Assembly (NCBI GenBank): GCA_937128055.1
Contig: CAKZMC010000160.1
Location: 1-53,987, forward strand
Origin: an uncultured Actinomycetes bacterium
GTDB taxonomy: Bacteria > Actinomycetota > Geothermincolia > Geothermincolales > RBG-13-55-18
Length of the DNA: 53,987 nt
Direction: 5' to 3'
A program made the position numbers and the translations under genes. Numbering within the stretch: position 1 is the first letter of the stretch; each line of letters opens with the position of its first letter. Below, one piece after another: positions 33,247 through 41,851 of the stretch. The notes under the pieces are model-generated. The model was not told the origin of the DNA and made no database searches. It saw only the letters and a list, made by a program, of their open reading frames with translations.

Positions 33247-34368
33247 ATGAGCTGCGAGGCGGGACGGGTGATCGGACTCATGGAGCGTCTGGCGCCCCCG
33301 GAGCTGGCGGCGGATTGGGACAATGTCGGGCTGCTGTTCGGGTCGCCGCGCGCGGAGATAGACGCCGTCCTGATCGCGCTCGAGGTGACCGTTGAGGTGC
33401 TGGAGGAGGCGCTCGCGAGGAAAGCCGGCCTCATCATCTGCCACCACCCGCCGCTTTTCCGGCCTTTGCGCCGCCTTCGGGAGGACGAGCCCGAAGGCGC
33501 TCTGGCCTGCGGCATCGTGCGTTCCGGCGTTGCCGTCTATGCGGCGCACAGCAACCTGGACGCCTCGTCCCAGGGGGTCAACGCCGCCCTCGCCGAGGCC
33601 CTCGAGCTGCGGGAGCACGTGCCCCTGGGCGAGGCCTCGCTGGAGGGTTACAAGCTGGTGACCTTCCTGCCGCCGGAGTGCCTGGGGGAGGTGAGCGAAG
33701 CCCTTTTCCGCGCGGGGGCAGGGGCCATCGGCGACTACCGCGGGTGCTCTTTCCGCGTCGAAGGGACGGGGACCTTTCTCGCGGGTCCCGGCTCCCGGCC
33801 GTTCCGCGGGGAAGCGGGGAGGCGGAACGAGGTGCGGGAGGCGAGGCTGGAGGTGTGGGTGAAGGGGCAGGACCTGCCGCGGGCGATGGGGGAGCTCATG
33901 GGCGCCCATCCCTACGAGGAGCCGGCCGTCGATATCTACCCGGCGCGCCTGGGCCAGCGTGGAGGCATAGGAAGGATAGGGACCCTTTCCCGCGCCATGA
34001 CCCTGGGGGAGCTGGCGGAGTCCTGCCGCCTGCGGCTGGCGAACCCCGCTGTGAGATACGCCGGCGATGCGGGTCTGCGGGTGAGAAGGGTGGCGGTATG
34101 CGGCGGACGGGGAGGAGATGTGGCCGGCGAAGCGAGGCGCATGGGGGCCGAGGTGTTGATCACGGGAGACGTGAGCCACCACGAGGCGCAGGATGCGCTG
34201 CGGGCGGGGTTGGCCATAATCGACGCAGGGCATTATCATACCGAGAGTGTGGTGGTCCCCTTCCTGGCCAAGCATATCGCAGGGTTGGCGGGCGCGGCGG
34301 GCCTGGAGGTCGAGTTCTTCATCTCCGAGACGGATACCTGCCCCTGGCACACCGGAGGTGAGAGTTGA
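33247..34368 (+). CDS. Nif3-like dinuclear metal-centre protein (YbgI/YqfO family)
   Basis: This 373-aa protein has the metal ligands of the family: WDNVGLLFG near the start, the ICHHPPLF His pair, YAAHSNLDA, and the C-terminal TGDVSHHEAQDA with DAGHYHTE. The inserted middle domain (about residues 130-230, with HPYEEPAVDIYP) is the YqfO-type insert. The role is unsettled; GTP cyclohydrolase-like activity has been proposed for the family. A possible promoter is TTGAAA (33152) with TATTAG (33174). Its stop overlaps the next start as TTGA. Neighbours match the mycobacterial Rv2230c-Rv2229c-Rv2228c order. Confidence 0.9.
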   Translation: MSCEAGRVIGLMERLAPPELAADWDNVGLLFGSPRAEIDAVLIALEVTVEVLEEALARKAGLIICHHPPLFRPLRRLREDEPEGALACGIVRSGVAVYAAHSNLDASSQGVNAALAEALELREHVPLGEASLEGYKLVTFLPPECLGEVSEALFRAGAGAIGDYRGCSFRVEGTGTFLAGPGSRPFRGEAGRRNEVREARLEVWVKGQDLPRAMGELMGAHPYEEPAVDIYPARLGQRGGIGRIGTLSRAMTLGELAESCRLRLANPAVRYAGDAGLRVRRVAVCGGRGGDVAGEARRMGAEVLITGDVSHHEAQDALRAGLAIIDAGHYHTESVVVPFLAKHIAGLAGAAGLEVEFFISETDTCPWHTGGES

Positions 34369-35084
34369 GCGAACTGGCAAGGTTGCAGCAGGTACAGGAG
34401 CTGGACACGCGCATCTTCGCGCTGCGGGCGCAGGCGGAAAGACATCCCCTGGCGGAGGAGATAGCTGCCCTGAAGGAAAAGGAGGGCGAGCGTGTCCGTG
34501 ACCTGCAGGAAGCGGAGTCATCCCTGGAAAGATCCGGCAAGAAGCAGAGCAGGTTGGAAGCGGAGGTCCGGGCTATCGAGGAGAAGCTGGCCCGCGAGGA
34601 AGAGAAGCTCTTCGGGGGGAGGGTGACGAATCCCAAGGAATTGCGAGGGTTGCAAGCCGAGGTGCGTTCGCTGCAGCGGCAGAAGGACGGGCTGGAGACG
34701 GAGCTGCTGGAGGAGATGGAGGAACAGGACGGCATACGTTCCCGGGTGGAGGAGATACGCAGCGAGCGAGAGGGGTTGCTCGCGGAGATCGCGGAGAAGG
34801 AAGCCGTCCTGCGTTCTGACCTGGAGAAGCTGCACGGCGAGCTGGGCGAGCTGGAGAGGGAGAGGGAAGAGCTGGCGGCAGGCTTGGAGGAGGAACTCCT
34901 GCGCCTGTACGAAAAACTGCTTGCCGGCAAACAGAACCTCGCCGTGGTCAAGGTCGTCGAGGGCATATGCCAGGGGTGCCGGGTCGAGCTGCCGGGGAAG
35001 GAGTACGACCGTTTCCTCAAGAGCGAGGGGATATTCCGCTGCCCCAATTGCGGGCGTATCCTGGTCAGGCAGAACGGCGGATGA
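34365..35084 (+). CDS. Coiled-coil protein with C4 zinc ribbon
   Basis: This 239-aa protein is a long antiparallel coiled coil (residues 1-185) followed by a C-terminal zinc ribbon with CQGCRVELP and CPNCGRILV. This matches the C4-type zinc-ribbon family encoded next to Nif3 and RNase H in many actinobacteria (Rv2229c type). The family may bind nucleic acid, but function is not established. The start is TTG 34365, sharing bases with the Nif3 stop, which signals translational coupling. Confidence 0.88.
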   Translation: MSELARLQQVQELDTRIFALRAQAERHPLAEEIAALKEKEGERVRDLQEAESSLERSGKKQSRLEAEVRAIEEKLAREEEKLFGGRVTNPKELRGLQAEVRSLQRQKDGLETELLEEMEEQDGIRSRVEEIRSEREGLLAEIAEKEAVLRSDLEKLHGELGELEREREELAAGLEEELLRLYEKLLAGKQNLAVVKVVEGICQGCRVELPGKEYDRFLKSEGIFRCPNCGRILVRQNGG

Positions 35085-35131
35085 GTGATGAGGCGGTGTA
35101 GGACTTGCAGGCAAGGAAGAGCAGGAAAAGC

Positions 35132-35677
35132 GTGATAGAACCGGCATTTCAGGGAGCCAAGCGTTTCGAGGAATTGCACGTGTTCGTCGACGGTGCAGCG
35201 CGGGGCAACCCCGGGCCCGCGGCCATCGGGGTGCTGGTGCTGACCCGGCAGGGGAGAAAGGTCGCTTCCTTCGGCGAGGTGATAGGCGAGGCCACCAACA
35301 ACTTCGCCGAGTACACGGCGCTGGTGCATGCCCTGCGGCTTCTCTCCGTCTTCGAGGTGGACCGCCTGCGCCTCTACACGGACAGCGAACTCATGGCGCT
35401 TCAGCTCCGCGGCGAATACCGGGTAAAAGAGAAGACCCTAAGCAGCCTTTACGCGCAGGTGGCATCCATGCTCGGCCGTTACCGCGACTGGGATATCGAG
35501 CACGTGCCGCGGGAGCGCAACCAGGAGGCCGACCGCCTGGCCAACCAGGCGCTCGACCAAGCGGGCCCCCGCCCCTTTGCCCGGCGCCGCCGCGAGGCGG
35601 ATTCCTCGCAGGGGCAGGAAGCGCTCTTCACCGAACCCGGCGAGCAGGAAGAAGACGGCGAAGAGGCGGAGGAATAG
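35132..35677 (+). CDS. Ribonuclease H-like protein (RNase HI, stand-alone)
   Basis: This protein of about 181 aa has the RNase H fold with all acidic residues: FVDGAARGNPGPAAIGVL (D), NNFAEYTALVHAL (E), LYTDSELMALQ (D) and VPRERNQEADRLANQAL (D). It should cut RNA in RNA-DNA hybrids. In mycobacteria the equivalent is fused to a histidine phosphatase (Rv2228c); here the phosphatase is a separate gene 0.65 kb on. GTG 35132 has AGGAAAAG upstream; TTG 35105 is an alternative start. The tail is acidic and Gln/Glu-rich. Confidence 0.88.
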   Translation: MIEPAFQGAKRFEELHVFVDGAARGNPGPAAIGVLVLTRQGRKVASFGEVIGEATNNFAEYTALVHALRLLSVFEVDRLRLYTDSELMALQLRGEYRVKEKTLSSLYAQVASMLGRYRDWDIEHVPRERNQEADRLANQALDQAGPRPFARRRREADSSQGQEALFTEPGEQEEDGEEAEE

Positions 35678-35679
35678 GC

Positions 35680-36270
35680 ATGTTCCTCATAGCGCACGCG
35701 GGCATCGCCGCCGCCCCCGCTTCAGCCGTGCTGGCCTGGTGGCAGGAGAACCGCGGCTTCTCTCGCGAAACCCCCGACCTCAGGTGGTTGCTGCTGGGAA
35801 GCGTGTTGCCGGATCTGGTGGACAAGCCGCTGGGGCAGGCTGTGCTGCGTTCCTATTTTCAGAACGGGCGCATCTTTTTCCACACCTTCCTCTTCACCAT
35901 CCTTTTCCTCCTGGGGGGCGCCTCCCAGTGGAAACGCCGCGGGGACAGCCGGTTGTTCATGCTGGCATGCGGCATGTTGGCCCACGTGGTGGTGGACAGG
36001 GTATGGGTGGAGCCGACAACCGCCTTCTGGCCTTCCCTGGGGCCTTTTCTGCGCCACCCCTCCCTGGGGACAATCATGGAACAGGTGATGGAATACCTGC
36101 GTGAGCCGTCTTTCTGGGTGGAGGAAGTGGGTGGAGGAGCCCTGCTCGTAGGCTCGCTCCGCCTGCTTGGGGTAAGGTCGCTCCGGGATCTCAGGCAGTT
36201 TGCAGGGCACGGCACCCTGCCCGCCCTCGCTTCCCCACTGCCTGAAGACGGCCGTGGGGGCCGGGGATGA
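35680..36270 (+). CDS. Membrane-bound metal-dependent hydrolase-like protein
   Basis: The 196-aa protein has conserved His/Asp motifs of the YdjM/DUF457-like group: IAHAGIAAAP, LLGSVLPDLVDKP, RIFFHTFLFTILFLLGG and CGMLAHVVVDRVW. There are two or three membrane segments. The family is annotated as metal-dependent hydrolases on motif grounds; substrates are not known. It starts 2 nt after the RNase H stop, inserted between the RNase H and phosphatase genes that are fused elsewhere. Confidence 0.72.
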   Translation: MFLIAHAGIAAAPASAVLAWWQENRGFSRETPDLRWLLLGSVLPDLVDKPLGQAVLRSYFQNGRIFFHTFLFTILFLLGGASQWKRRGDSRLFMLACGMLAHVVVDRVWVEPTTAFWPSLGPFLRHPSLGTIMEQVMEYLREPSFWVEEVGGGALLVGSLRLLGVRSLRDLRQFAGHGTLPALASPLPEDGRGGRG

Positions 36271-36293
36271 GCCGCTTTCCGCGCGCGGGTTCC

Positions 36294-36332
36294 TTGCCCC
36301 CCTGGTAAACCGCGGCTACAATGGTTAGGTCA
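36294..36332 (+). promoter_or_regulatory. Promoter abutting the histidine phosphatase start (leaderless candidate)
   Basis: TTGCCC (36294-36299) is 17 bp from TACAAT (36317-36322), and ATG 36332 is 9 nt beyond. The transcript would have at most a few leader bases, and no Shine-Dalgarno is seen. Confidence 0.6.
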
Positions 36333-36952
36333 TGGGAACGATATACCTGTTGCGACACGGAGAAACCGAGTACAATGCCCAGCAGAGGTTGCTGGGGCGC
36401 CTGGACCTCAGCCTCAACGAGAAGGGCCGCGGGCAGGCGAGGCGGGTGGTGGATTTCTTCCGCGGCGTGGACCTGAAGGCTATCTATTGCAGCCCCCTGA
36501 AGCGTTGCCTGGAGACGGCCGCCCCGGTAGCGGAGGCGCAGAGCCTCGAGGTGGAGATCATGGAAGGCCTCATGGAAGTGGACATGGGGGAATGGGACGG
36601 GCGCTCCATCAAGGAGTTGTTCGAGCGGGAAGGGGAAGCGGTGGGAAACTGGATGCGCAACCCGTCCTCGGTGGCCATACCCGGGGGAGAGAGCTTCGAT
36701 GCGGCGAGGGAGCGGGTGATGGCGGCGATCGGCGAGATCACCTCCCGCAATCCGGGCGGCGAACAAGTCCTCGTCGTATCCCACGGGGGGCCCATAAGGG
36801 GCGTGCTTTGCGAGGCGCTGCGCATGGACCTGGACAGCATGTTCCGCCTCCAGATAGACCTGGCCTCCGTATCCGCCGTCAAGTATTACGAGGGCGGCAT
36901 ACAGGAGTCAGCCACTGTGACGCTGGTCAACGAGACCTATCATCTGAGGTAG
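36332..36952 (+). CDS. Histidine phosphatase (phosphoglycerate mutase/CobC-like)
   Basis: This 206-aa protein has the catalytic LLRHGETEYNAQQRLLG, the second Arg in YCSPLKRCLETA, the acid Glu in LMEVDMGEWDG, and the second His in VVSHGGPIRGV. It resembles the CobC/PhoE group and the C-terminal half of mycobacterial Rv2228c, which is fused to RNase H. Substrate is unknown: alpha-ribazole phosphate or a broad phosphomonoester are options. Confidence 0.9.
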   Translation: MGTIYLLRHGETEYNAQQRLLGRLDLSLNEKGRGQARRVVDFFRGVDLKAIYCSPLKRCLETAAPVAEAQSLEVEIMEGLMEVDMGEWDGRSIKELFEREGEAVGNWMRNPSSVAIPGGESFDAARERVMAAIGEITSRNPGGEQVLVVSHGGPIRGVLCEALRMDLDSMFRLQIDLASVSAVKYYEGGIQESATVTLVNETYHLR

Positions 36953-37016
36953 GCCTCCCCTCGTGGTGAAAGCGCGCCGCGCGCTTCGCGGACGGAAGGA
37001 GCAATTTAGGATTATC

Positions 37017-37682
37017 ATGAGGGAAACGGATTTGCGCTCTGTAAACTCTCTCCTCTTCGACCTGGACGGCACCCTGGTGGACACCATCCAGCTCATCCTG
37101 TATTCCTTCCGGGAGACCTTCCGCATCCTGGGGCTGCCGCCGCGCAGCGAACGCGAGCTGCTGCTGCAGGTGGGACGCCCGCTCCTGGAGCAGGCATGGG
37201 ACATCGATCCCGAGCATGCCGAGGACATCTACCAACTCTACCGGCGCGTCTACGACGATAATTACCAGCATTTGGTAAAGGAATATCCTGGCGTGAGGGA
37301 AGCGCTGGCCGAGTTGAGGCGGAACGGTTACCGCCTGGCAGTGGTGACTTCCAAGCGGCGCCGCAGCGCCTCGCGTGATCTTGAGGTGTTTGGCCTGGCA
37401 CTTTACTGCGAGGTCCTGGTGACCGCCGAGGATACGGAAAACCACAAGCCCGATCCGGAGCCGGTCCTCAAGGCCCTGGAGAAGCTGGGCATTTCACCGC
37501 GGCAGGCCACCTTCATAGGAGACAGCCCGTACGACGTGCGCAGCGCGCATGCCGCGGGCCTGTCTGCCGGGGTGGTGGGGTGGGGACCTTTTCCCAGGGA
37601 GATACTGGAAAAAGAAAGCCCGGACTACTGGATCCCAGACCCACAGAGCCTGCCGCGCATCTTCCCTGGAAGGGGAGGTTGA
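37017..37682 (+). CDS. HAD-superfamily phosphatase (Gph/PpaX-like)
   Basis: This 221-aa HAD hydrolase has motif I LLFDLDGTLVDT, motif II VVTSKRR, and motif III/IV FIGDSPYDVRSAHAAG. A helical cap domain lies after motif I, as in phosphoglycolate and pyrophosphate phosphatases. ATG 37017 has AGGAT upstream; GTG 36963 in frame would add 18 residues without a motif. It follows the histidine phosphatase and may be read with it. Confidence 0.87.
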   Translation: MRETDLRSVNSLLFDLDGTLVDTIQLILYSFRETFRILGLPPRSERELLLQVGRPLLEQAWDIDPEHAEDIYQLYRRVYDDNYQHLVKEYPGVREALAELRRNGYRLAVVTSKRRRSASRDLEVFGLALYCEVLVTAEDTENHKPDPEPVLKALEKLGISPRQATFIGDSPYDVRSAHAAGLSAGVVGWGPFPREILEKESPDYWIPDPQSLPRIFPGRGG

Positions 37683-37944
37683 GGGGGCGGGAGAGAAAGG
37701 CCCTCCGCGCGGCAAGCGCGACACCACCAGGGAAGGAAAAGCCCCCGTGCCGAGCCGCGAAGGGCGTAACCGGCATATGCCCGTGAGAACGAGGGATTCC
37801 ACGGGCGCATGACGATGTGGGCCGGCGCGGCCCTCGCCGGTGGGATCCGCGACCTCAAGTTCGTCACAGGCGCTTCCGATTTAAGGATGGGCGTGAACAG
37901 CGCCCGTCTTTTGCGGTTATGTATCTGCGAGCAAGGAGCCTTGA

Positions 37945-39002
37945 GTGAAAGCGAGGAAATGCTCCGCCTGCGGGGTCCCCAAGCTGGTGAGCAAGGGTCA
38001 CGAGTGGACGAGCGGCGGAGCCATCGTGAGCAAGAAGAACCCGGTTTTCCGCATGATCTTCTGGGAGAGTGATTACATATCCCGGGTACTGGGCATCTTG
38101 CAGCAAATCACCGAGGTACCCCTGGAACGCATGGTCATAGAGCTTACCCGCAAAGCAAGTCATGATTACGTGACGAGCTACATATACCCCGCCTTGCTCA
38201 AGGTCATCAACCGGGTATCCCTCAACCCTTTCACCAAGAACCTGCTCTCCCTGCTGCGCGCCTACGGTTTCGGCGAGGCGAGCTTTCATGAGGTGCAGTA
38301 CAGGAAGGGGGAGGACGACTACGTGATCGTGAAGGTGAAGAACCCCTATTACCTTCCCTCTTGCGCCGGCACCCTGCTCGGTGGCGTGGAAGCCGTCTGC
38401 GGGCGAGAGGGCAGCGTGAGAAACGAGGAGATCGCGCCCGGTGAATACCTGCTGGACGCGTACATCTCCAACCACCCCATGGAGTTCAGCGGGCGCTTGC
38501 ACTTACGCCACTACCCCGCAAAGCCGGGCGAAATCGCATTCGAGCGCTGTCCTTCCTGCGGGAGCCCCGCGAACTCTCCGCCTACAACTGGGACATGGAG
38601 AGGGGGATCATCACGAGGAAGCAGGACGGAGCGCGCATGGCGCTGGGAGCCTTCGGGATCTACGACGCGCTCATCGAGGACCTGAAGCAGGAGCTGGGAA
38701 GGCATATCCCGCGCCTTGTCGCGGAGTCGGCGAGGCGCTGCGCCACCGGGGGCCGCTTCGAGGCGGACCTGGTGAGCCGGGAGGGCATCGTGCGCCGCCA
38801 GATGGCGCTGCAGGGATTGGGCAACCTGCGCAGGTACGTGGTCCAGAAGGACCACATGCTGGTGAAGATAGAGAACGCCTGCCTGCATCCCATAATGGCG
38901 GGCACCTTCCAGGGCTTCTTCGAGCTCATCTCCGGCCGCCGGGGCGAGGTGGAGTGGGACTGCGCCCCGGACGGCGACCTGAGCATCACGGTATGGGCCT
39001 GA
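37945..39002 (+). pseudogene. Frameshifted CxxCG double-domain protein (paralogue A)
   Basis: This is the paralogue of the intact gene at 44233-45312. The first part (GTG 37945, AAGGAGC upstream) encodes KCSACGVPKLVSKGHEW, then a long domain, and reaches the second knuckle FERCPSCGSP. There the frame is lost in a run of Cs (38565-38568). Restoring one C gives RELSAYNWDMERGIITRK and the rest of the second half in frame to 39002, about 353 aa, matching the paralogue's 359 aa. It may be a genuine mutation or a homopolymer assembly error. The function of the family is unknown. Confidence 0.75.
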
Positions 39003-39228
39003 GGGCGGCGCGCTTGCCGGGATGCCGTCCCCGGCGGCAGAGGCGGCCGCTCGGGGCCGCCGGGCGGCCAGGGACCACGCAGCGGAATCTTGGCCGGGGA
39101 AGAGGGCCCTCCGGTTTCCTCTCCCTGCATCGATCTCCGGATTTGCGGGTAGAATAAGGTGGAACGGGAGCACCTGCGGGCGCTCCTCCCGTGCGTCGGG
39201 AAGGTCCCCAAGAGGCGGGGGGACGGCC

Positions 39229-40623
39229 ATGGTGGATGTTGTGAGCGAGCTCAGGGAGATAGTGGGCGGAGATAACGTCCTCGCGGGGCTCTCCTCCCTG
39301 CGACGCTTCTTCCAGGACCCGGTAGGGGATTGCGGGCTGGTGCTGGTGAGGCCGCGGGACGAATACGAGCTCAACGAGGTCATGGTCGCGGCTTACCGGA
39401 ACGGCTGCTCCGTTTACTCCCTGCGGCGCGAACAGATAGACGCTTCCCTTGCCCGCGGCAGGGGAGTTCTCCTGGATCTCTCGCGCATGGACACCGTCAA
39501 GAAGATAGACCGGCGCAACCTCATGGCGCACATATACGCCGGCGTGACCTACGAGAGCCTGCAGAAGGAATGCCTCGAGAGGGGCTGCAAGCTGCTCCTC
39601 CCCGCCGCGGCGCGTTCCCGCTCCGTCCTCCGCTCCTACCTGGACCGGGACATCCTCAACGGCAACGCCGTCCACCGCTTCCCGCAACTGTCCCTCTTCC
39701 ACGCCGTGCTCAGCGACGGCCGCGTCTGGATATCCGGCTCCCAGCAGTTGACGTCGGAAGGCATAGCGGATTTCCGCGAGGACCAGGGGCCCCAGCTCTC
39801 ACCCTTCTTCGGCGCCAGCGAGGATATCTTCGGCATACCGTTCTATGGAATAATTTACCTTTACCCTCTGCGGGAGGAGCGGCGCGTGCTCCTCTTCGGC
39901 TTCGAGGAACTGGAGCCGGCTCTCGCGCTGGCCTACAAGGTGAACCGCGAGGAGCACTGCTTCGAGTGCCTGACCGCCGATGCCCGCTACCTCTCGGTGC
40001 TCCTTTCCTCGCGCGCGGACGACGCAGAGGGCCTGCGCGCGCGCCTTCCCGCCTGGACCACGGCGGTGAGCCTGGAGCATCACGCCGAGCTGGTGGACCT
40101 CTGGGAGAAGTACGTGCGGGAGGACGCGACCCGCCTGGGAGGGAGGCCGCTGGACGCGGAGCTGGCGGCGGCGGTGGACAGGAAGCTACAGGTGCCGTGG
40201 TACGTGCAGGAGCGCGACTACCTGCGCGGACGTTGCGAGCTGGTGGAACATTACGACCTGCGCAAGCGCATACCGCGCCTGTTGTCCATGGTGCGCGAGG
40301 CTGCGGAGGCGCGGGGATACCCGCGCGGGGAGGTGGGCCAAGCTCTCATCCCCGTCTACTTCGGCGGCTCCTTCTACTGCGAGAGCGACCTCTACTTCGA
40401 CCCCTCGCGCGAGAGCGAGAGGGAGAGGGCGCGGGAGGCCGTTCTCGCCGGCTATCGCGTGCTGCTCGAGGAGGGGAGCTACGTGGACCGCCCGCGGGGG
40501 GAGGTCGCGGAAATGGTCTACGGGCGCGCCAACGCGGGGTTCGTCAAGGCGATGAGAACCCTCAAGGACATCCTCGATCCCCGGGGTCTGCTGAACCCCG
40601 GCCAGCTTCTGGAGGGGGTGTAG
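39229..40623 (+). CDS. FAD-linked oxidase, GlcD/D-lactate dehydrogenase-like (subunit 1)
   Basis: This 464-aa flavoprotein ends with LDPRGLLNPGQLLEG, the C-terminal signature of FAD-binding type 4 oxidases. The N-terminal half has a PCMH-type FAD fold, although the usual glycine-rich PGG loop is poorly conserved (SLRREQIDASLARGRG). It is the first of three genes that together look like a hydroxy-acid or alkyl-ether dehydrogenase with an Fe-S partner. ATG 39229 lies behind AGGCGGGGGG. Its weaker FAD loop suggests a structural or altered subunit relative to the gene at 41852. Confidence 0.78.
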   Translation: MVDVVSELREIVGGDNVLAGLSSLRRFFQDPVGDCGLVLVRPRDEYELNEVMVAAYRNGCSVYSLRREQIDASLARGRGVLLDLSRMDTVKKIDRRNLMAHIYAGVTYESLQKECLERGCKLLLPAAARSRSVLRSYLDRDILNGNAVHRFPQLSLFHAVLSDGRVWISGSQQLTSEGIADFREDQGPQLSPFFGASEDIFGIPFYGIIYLYPLREERRVLLFGFEELEPALALAYKVNREEHCFECLTADARYLSVLLSSRADDAEGLRARLPAWTTAVSLEHHAELVDLWEKYVREDATRLGGRPLDAELAAAVDRKLQVPWYVQERDYLRGRCELVEHYDLRKRIPRLLSMVREAAEARGYPRGEVGQALIPVYFGGSFYCESDLYFDPSRESERERAREAVLAGYRVLLEEGSYVDRPRGEVAEMVYGRANAGFVKAMRTLKDILDPRGLLNPGQLLEGV

Positions 40624-40626
40624 GGG

Positions 40627-41847
40627 ATGAAGAGGCGCCTTACCGCTCCCCGCGAGGTTCTGGCCGAGCTGCAGCAGGATTACTTCATCTGCACGAAATG
40701 CAAGATCTGCCAGGCGGTGCACGTGCAGTTCTGCGACGATTCCCGCTTCTGGCGCAACTGCCCTTCCGGCACCCGCTTCCGCTGGGACGCTTATTACGCC
40801 TCGGGGAAGATGGAGATCGCCCGTGGACTGCACCTTCACGAGCTGGAGCCGGGCGATTCCCTGCGCCATGTCCTCTACACCTGCATGCTCTGCTCATCGT
40901 GCCAGGAGCAGTGCTACGAGGTGAAGCAACTGCACCCCACGCGCGTCTTCGAGCTCATGCGCGAGAAAGCGGTACGCGAGGGGTGGGGACCTATGCCCGA
41001 GCACGAGCCGCTGCGCCGTAGTATGGAAGAAAATGGCAATCCCTTCGGGCTGGAAAGCCGGCGGCGGGGTGACTGGGCCAGGGGTCTGGGGATGAAACGC
41101 CTGCCGCGCGAGAAGGCGCAGGCGCTCTTCTTTGCGGGCGACGCCTATGCCTCCGATCCCTCCCTGCGCCGCGCCGTGCGCGCCGCGGCGCGTGTCCTCC
41201 TGAGGGCGGGCCTGGACCTGGGCACTCTGGCCGCCCGCGAGAAGAGCGACGGGGCCCTCATGCTCCTCCTGGGCGACCGCGATCTATTCGAGACCTTCGC
41301 CTGCGAGAACATCGGGACCTTCAACCGCTTAGGGGTGAGCACGATCGTCACCCCCGACCCCCACGCCGCCTGGGTCTTCAAGGAGGAGTACGCGCGGGAG
41401 CTCGACCCGGGCGTGGAAGTGAGGCACACCAGCGAGGTCTTCAGCCGCCTGCTCGGTGAGGGCGCGCTGAAACCCGAAGGGGAAGTCCCCATGAAGGCGG
41501 TTTACCATGACCCGTGCAAGCTGGGAAGGCGCTTCGACATCTACCAAGAGCCCCGCGAGGTCCTCCGTGCCATCCCCGGGCTGGAGCTCTTGGAATTCCC
41601 CCGTGCCACCTTCAATTCCCTGTGCTGCGGGGGAGGGGGAGGAGTTCCCTACGCCTTCCCGGACTTCGCTCTCTGGACGGCCGGGGAGCGGCTCCGCGAG
41701 GCGGAGAGCACGGGGGCGGAGGCGATCGTCACCGCCTGTCCCTACTGCCTGCAGATGTTCGGCAAGGCGGTCGCGGCGGCGGGAAGCGGGATGAAGGTAT
41801 ACGACCTGGCGGAGCTGCTGCTCGCCTCGCTGGGGGAGGAGGCGTAG
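40627..41847 (+). CDS. CCG-domain Fe-S oxidoreductase (GlpC/HdrD-like)
   Basis: This 406-aa protein starts with a cysteine-rich region (CTKCKICQAVHVQFC, then CMLCSSCQEQC) that should hold two iron-sulfur clusters. It ends with two CCG domains: the second shows YHDPCKLGRR and NSLCCGGGGGVPY, with CPYCLQMF. This is the electron-accepting subunit type of glycolate/lactate/glycerol-3-phosphate dehydrogenases and heterodisulfide reductases. The genes on either side encode FAD oxidases 3-4 nt away, so a three-subunit complex is likely. Confidence 0.87.
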   Translation: MKRRLTAPREVLAELQQDYFICTKCKICQAVHVQFCDDSRFWRNCPSGTRFRWDAYYASGKMEIARGLHLHELEPGDSLRHVLYTCMLCSSCQEQCYEVKQLHPTRVFELMREKAVREGWGPMPEHEPLRRSMEENGNPFGLESRRRGDWARGLGMKRLPREKAQALFFAGDAYASDPSLRRAVRAAARVLLRAGLDLGTLAAREKSDGALMLLLGDRDLFETFACENIGTFNRLGVSTIVTPDPHAAWVFKEEYARELDPGVEVRHTSEVFSRLLGEGALKPEGEVPMKAVYHDPCKLGRRFDIYQEPREVLRAIPGLELLEFPRATFNSLCCGGGGGVPYAFPDFALWTAGERLREAESTGAEAIVTACPYCLQMFGKAVAAAGSGMKVYDLAELLLASLGEEA

Positions 41848-41851
41848 GAGG

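Noticed and set aside
39330-41021. 563-aa plus-strand ORF overlapping the oxidase and Fe-S genes
   Set aside because: It overlaps two real genes in another frame, is Arg/Gly/Ala-rich and has no motif.
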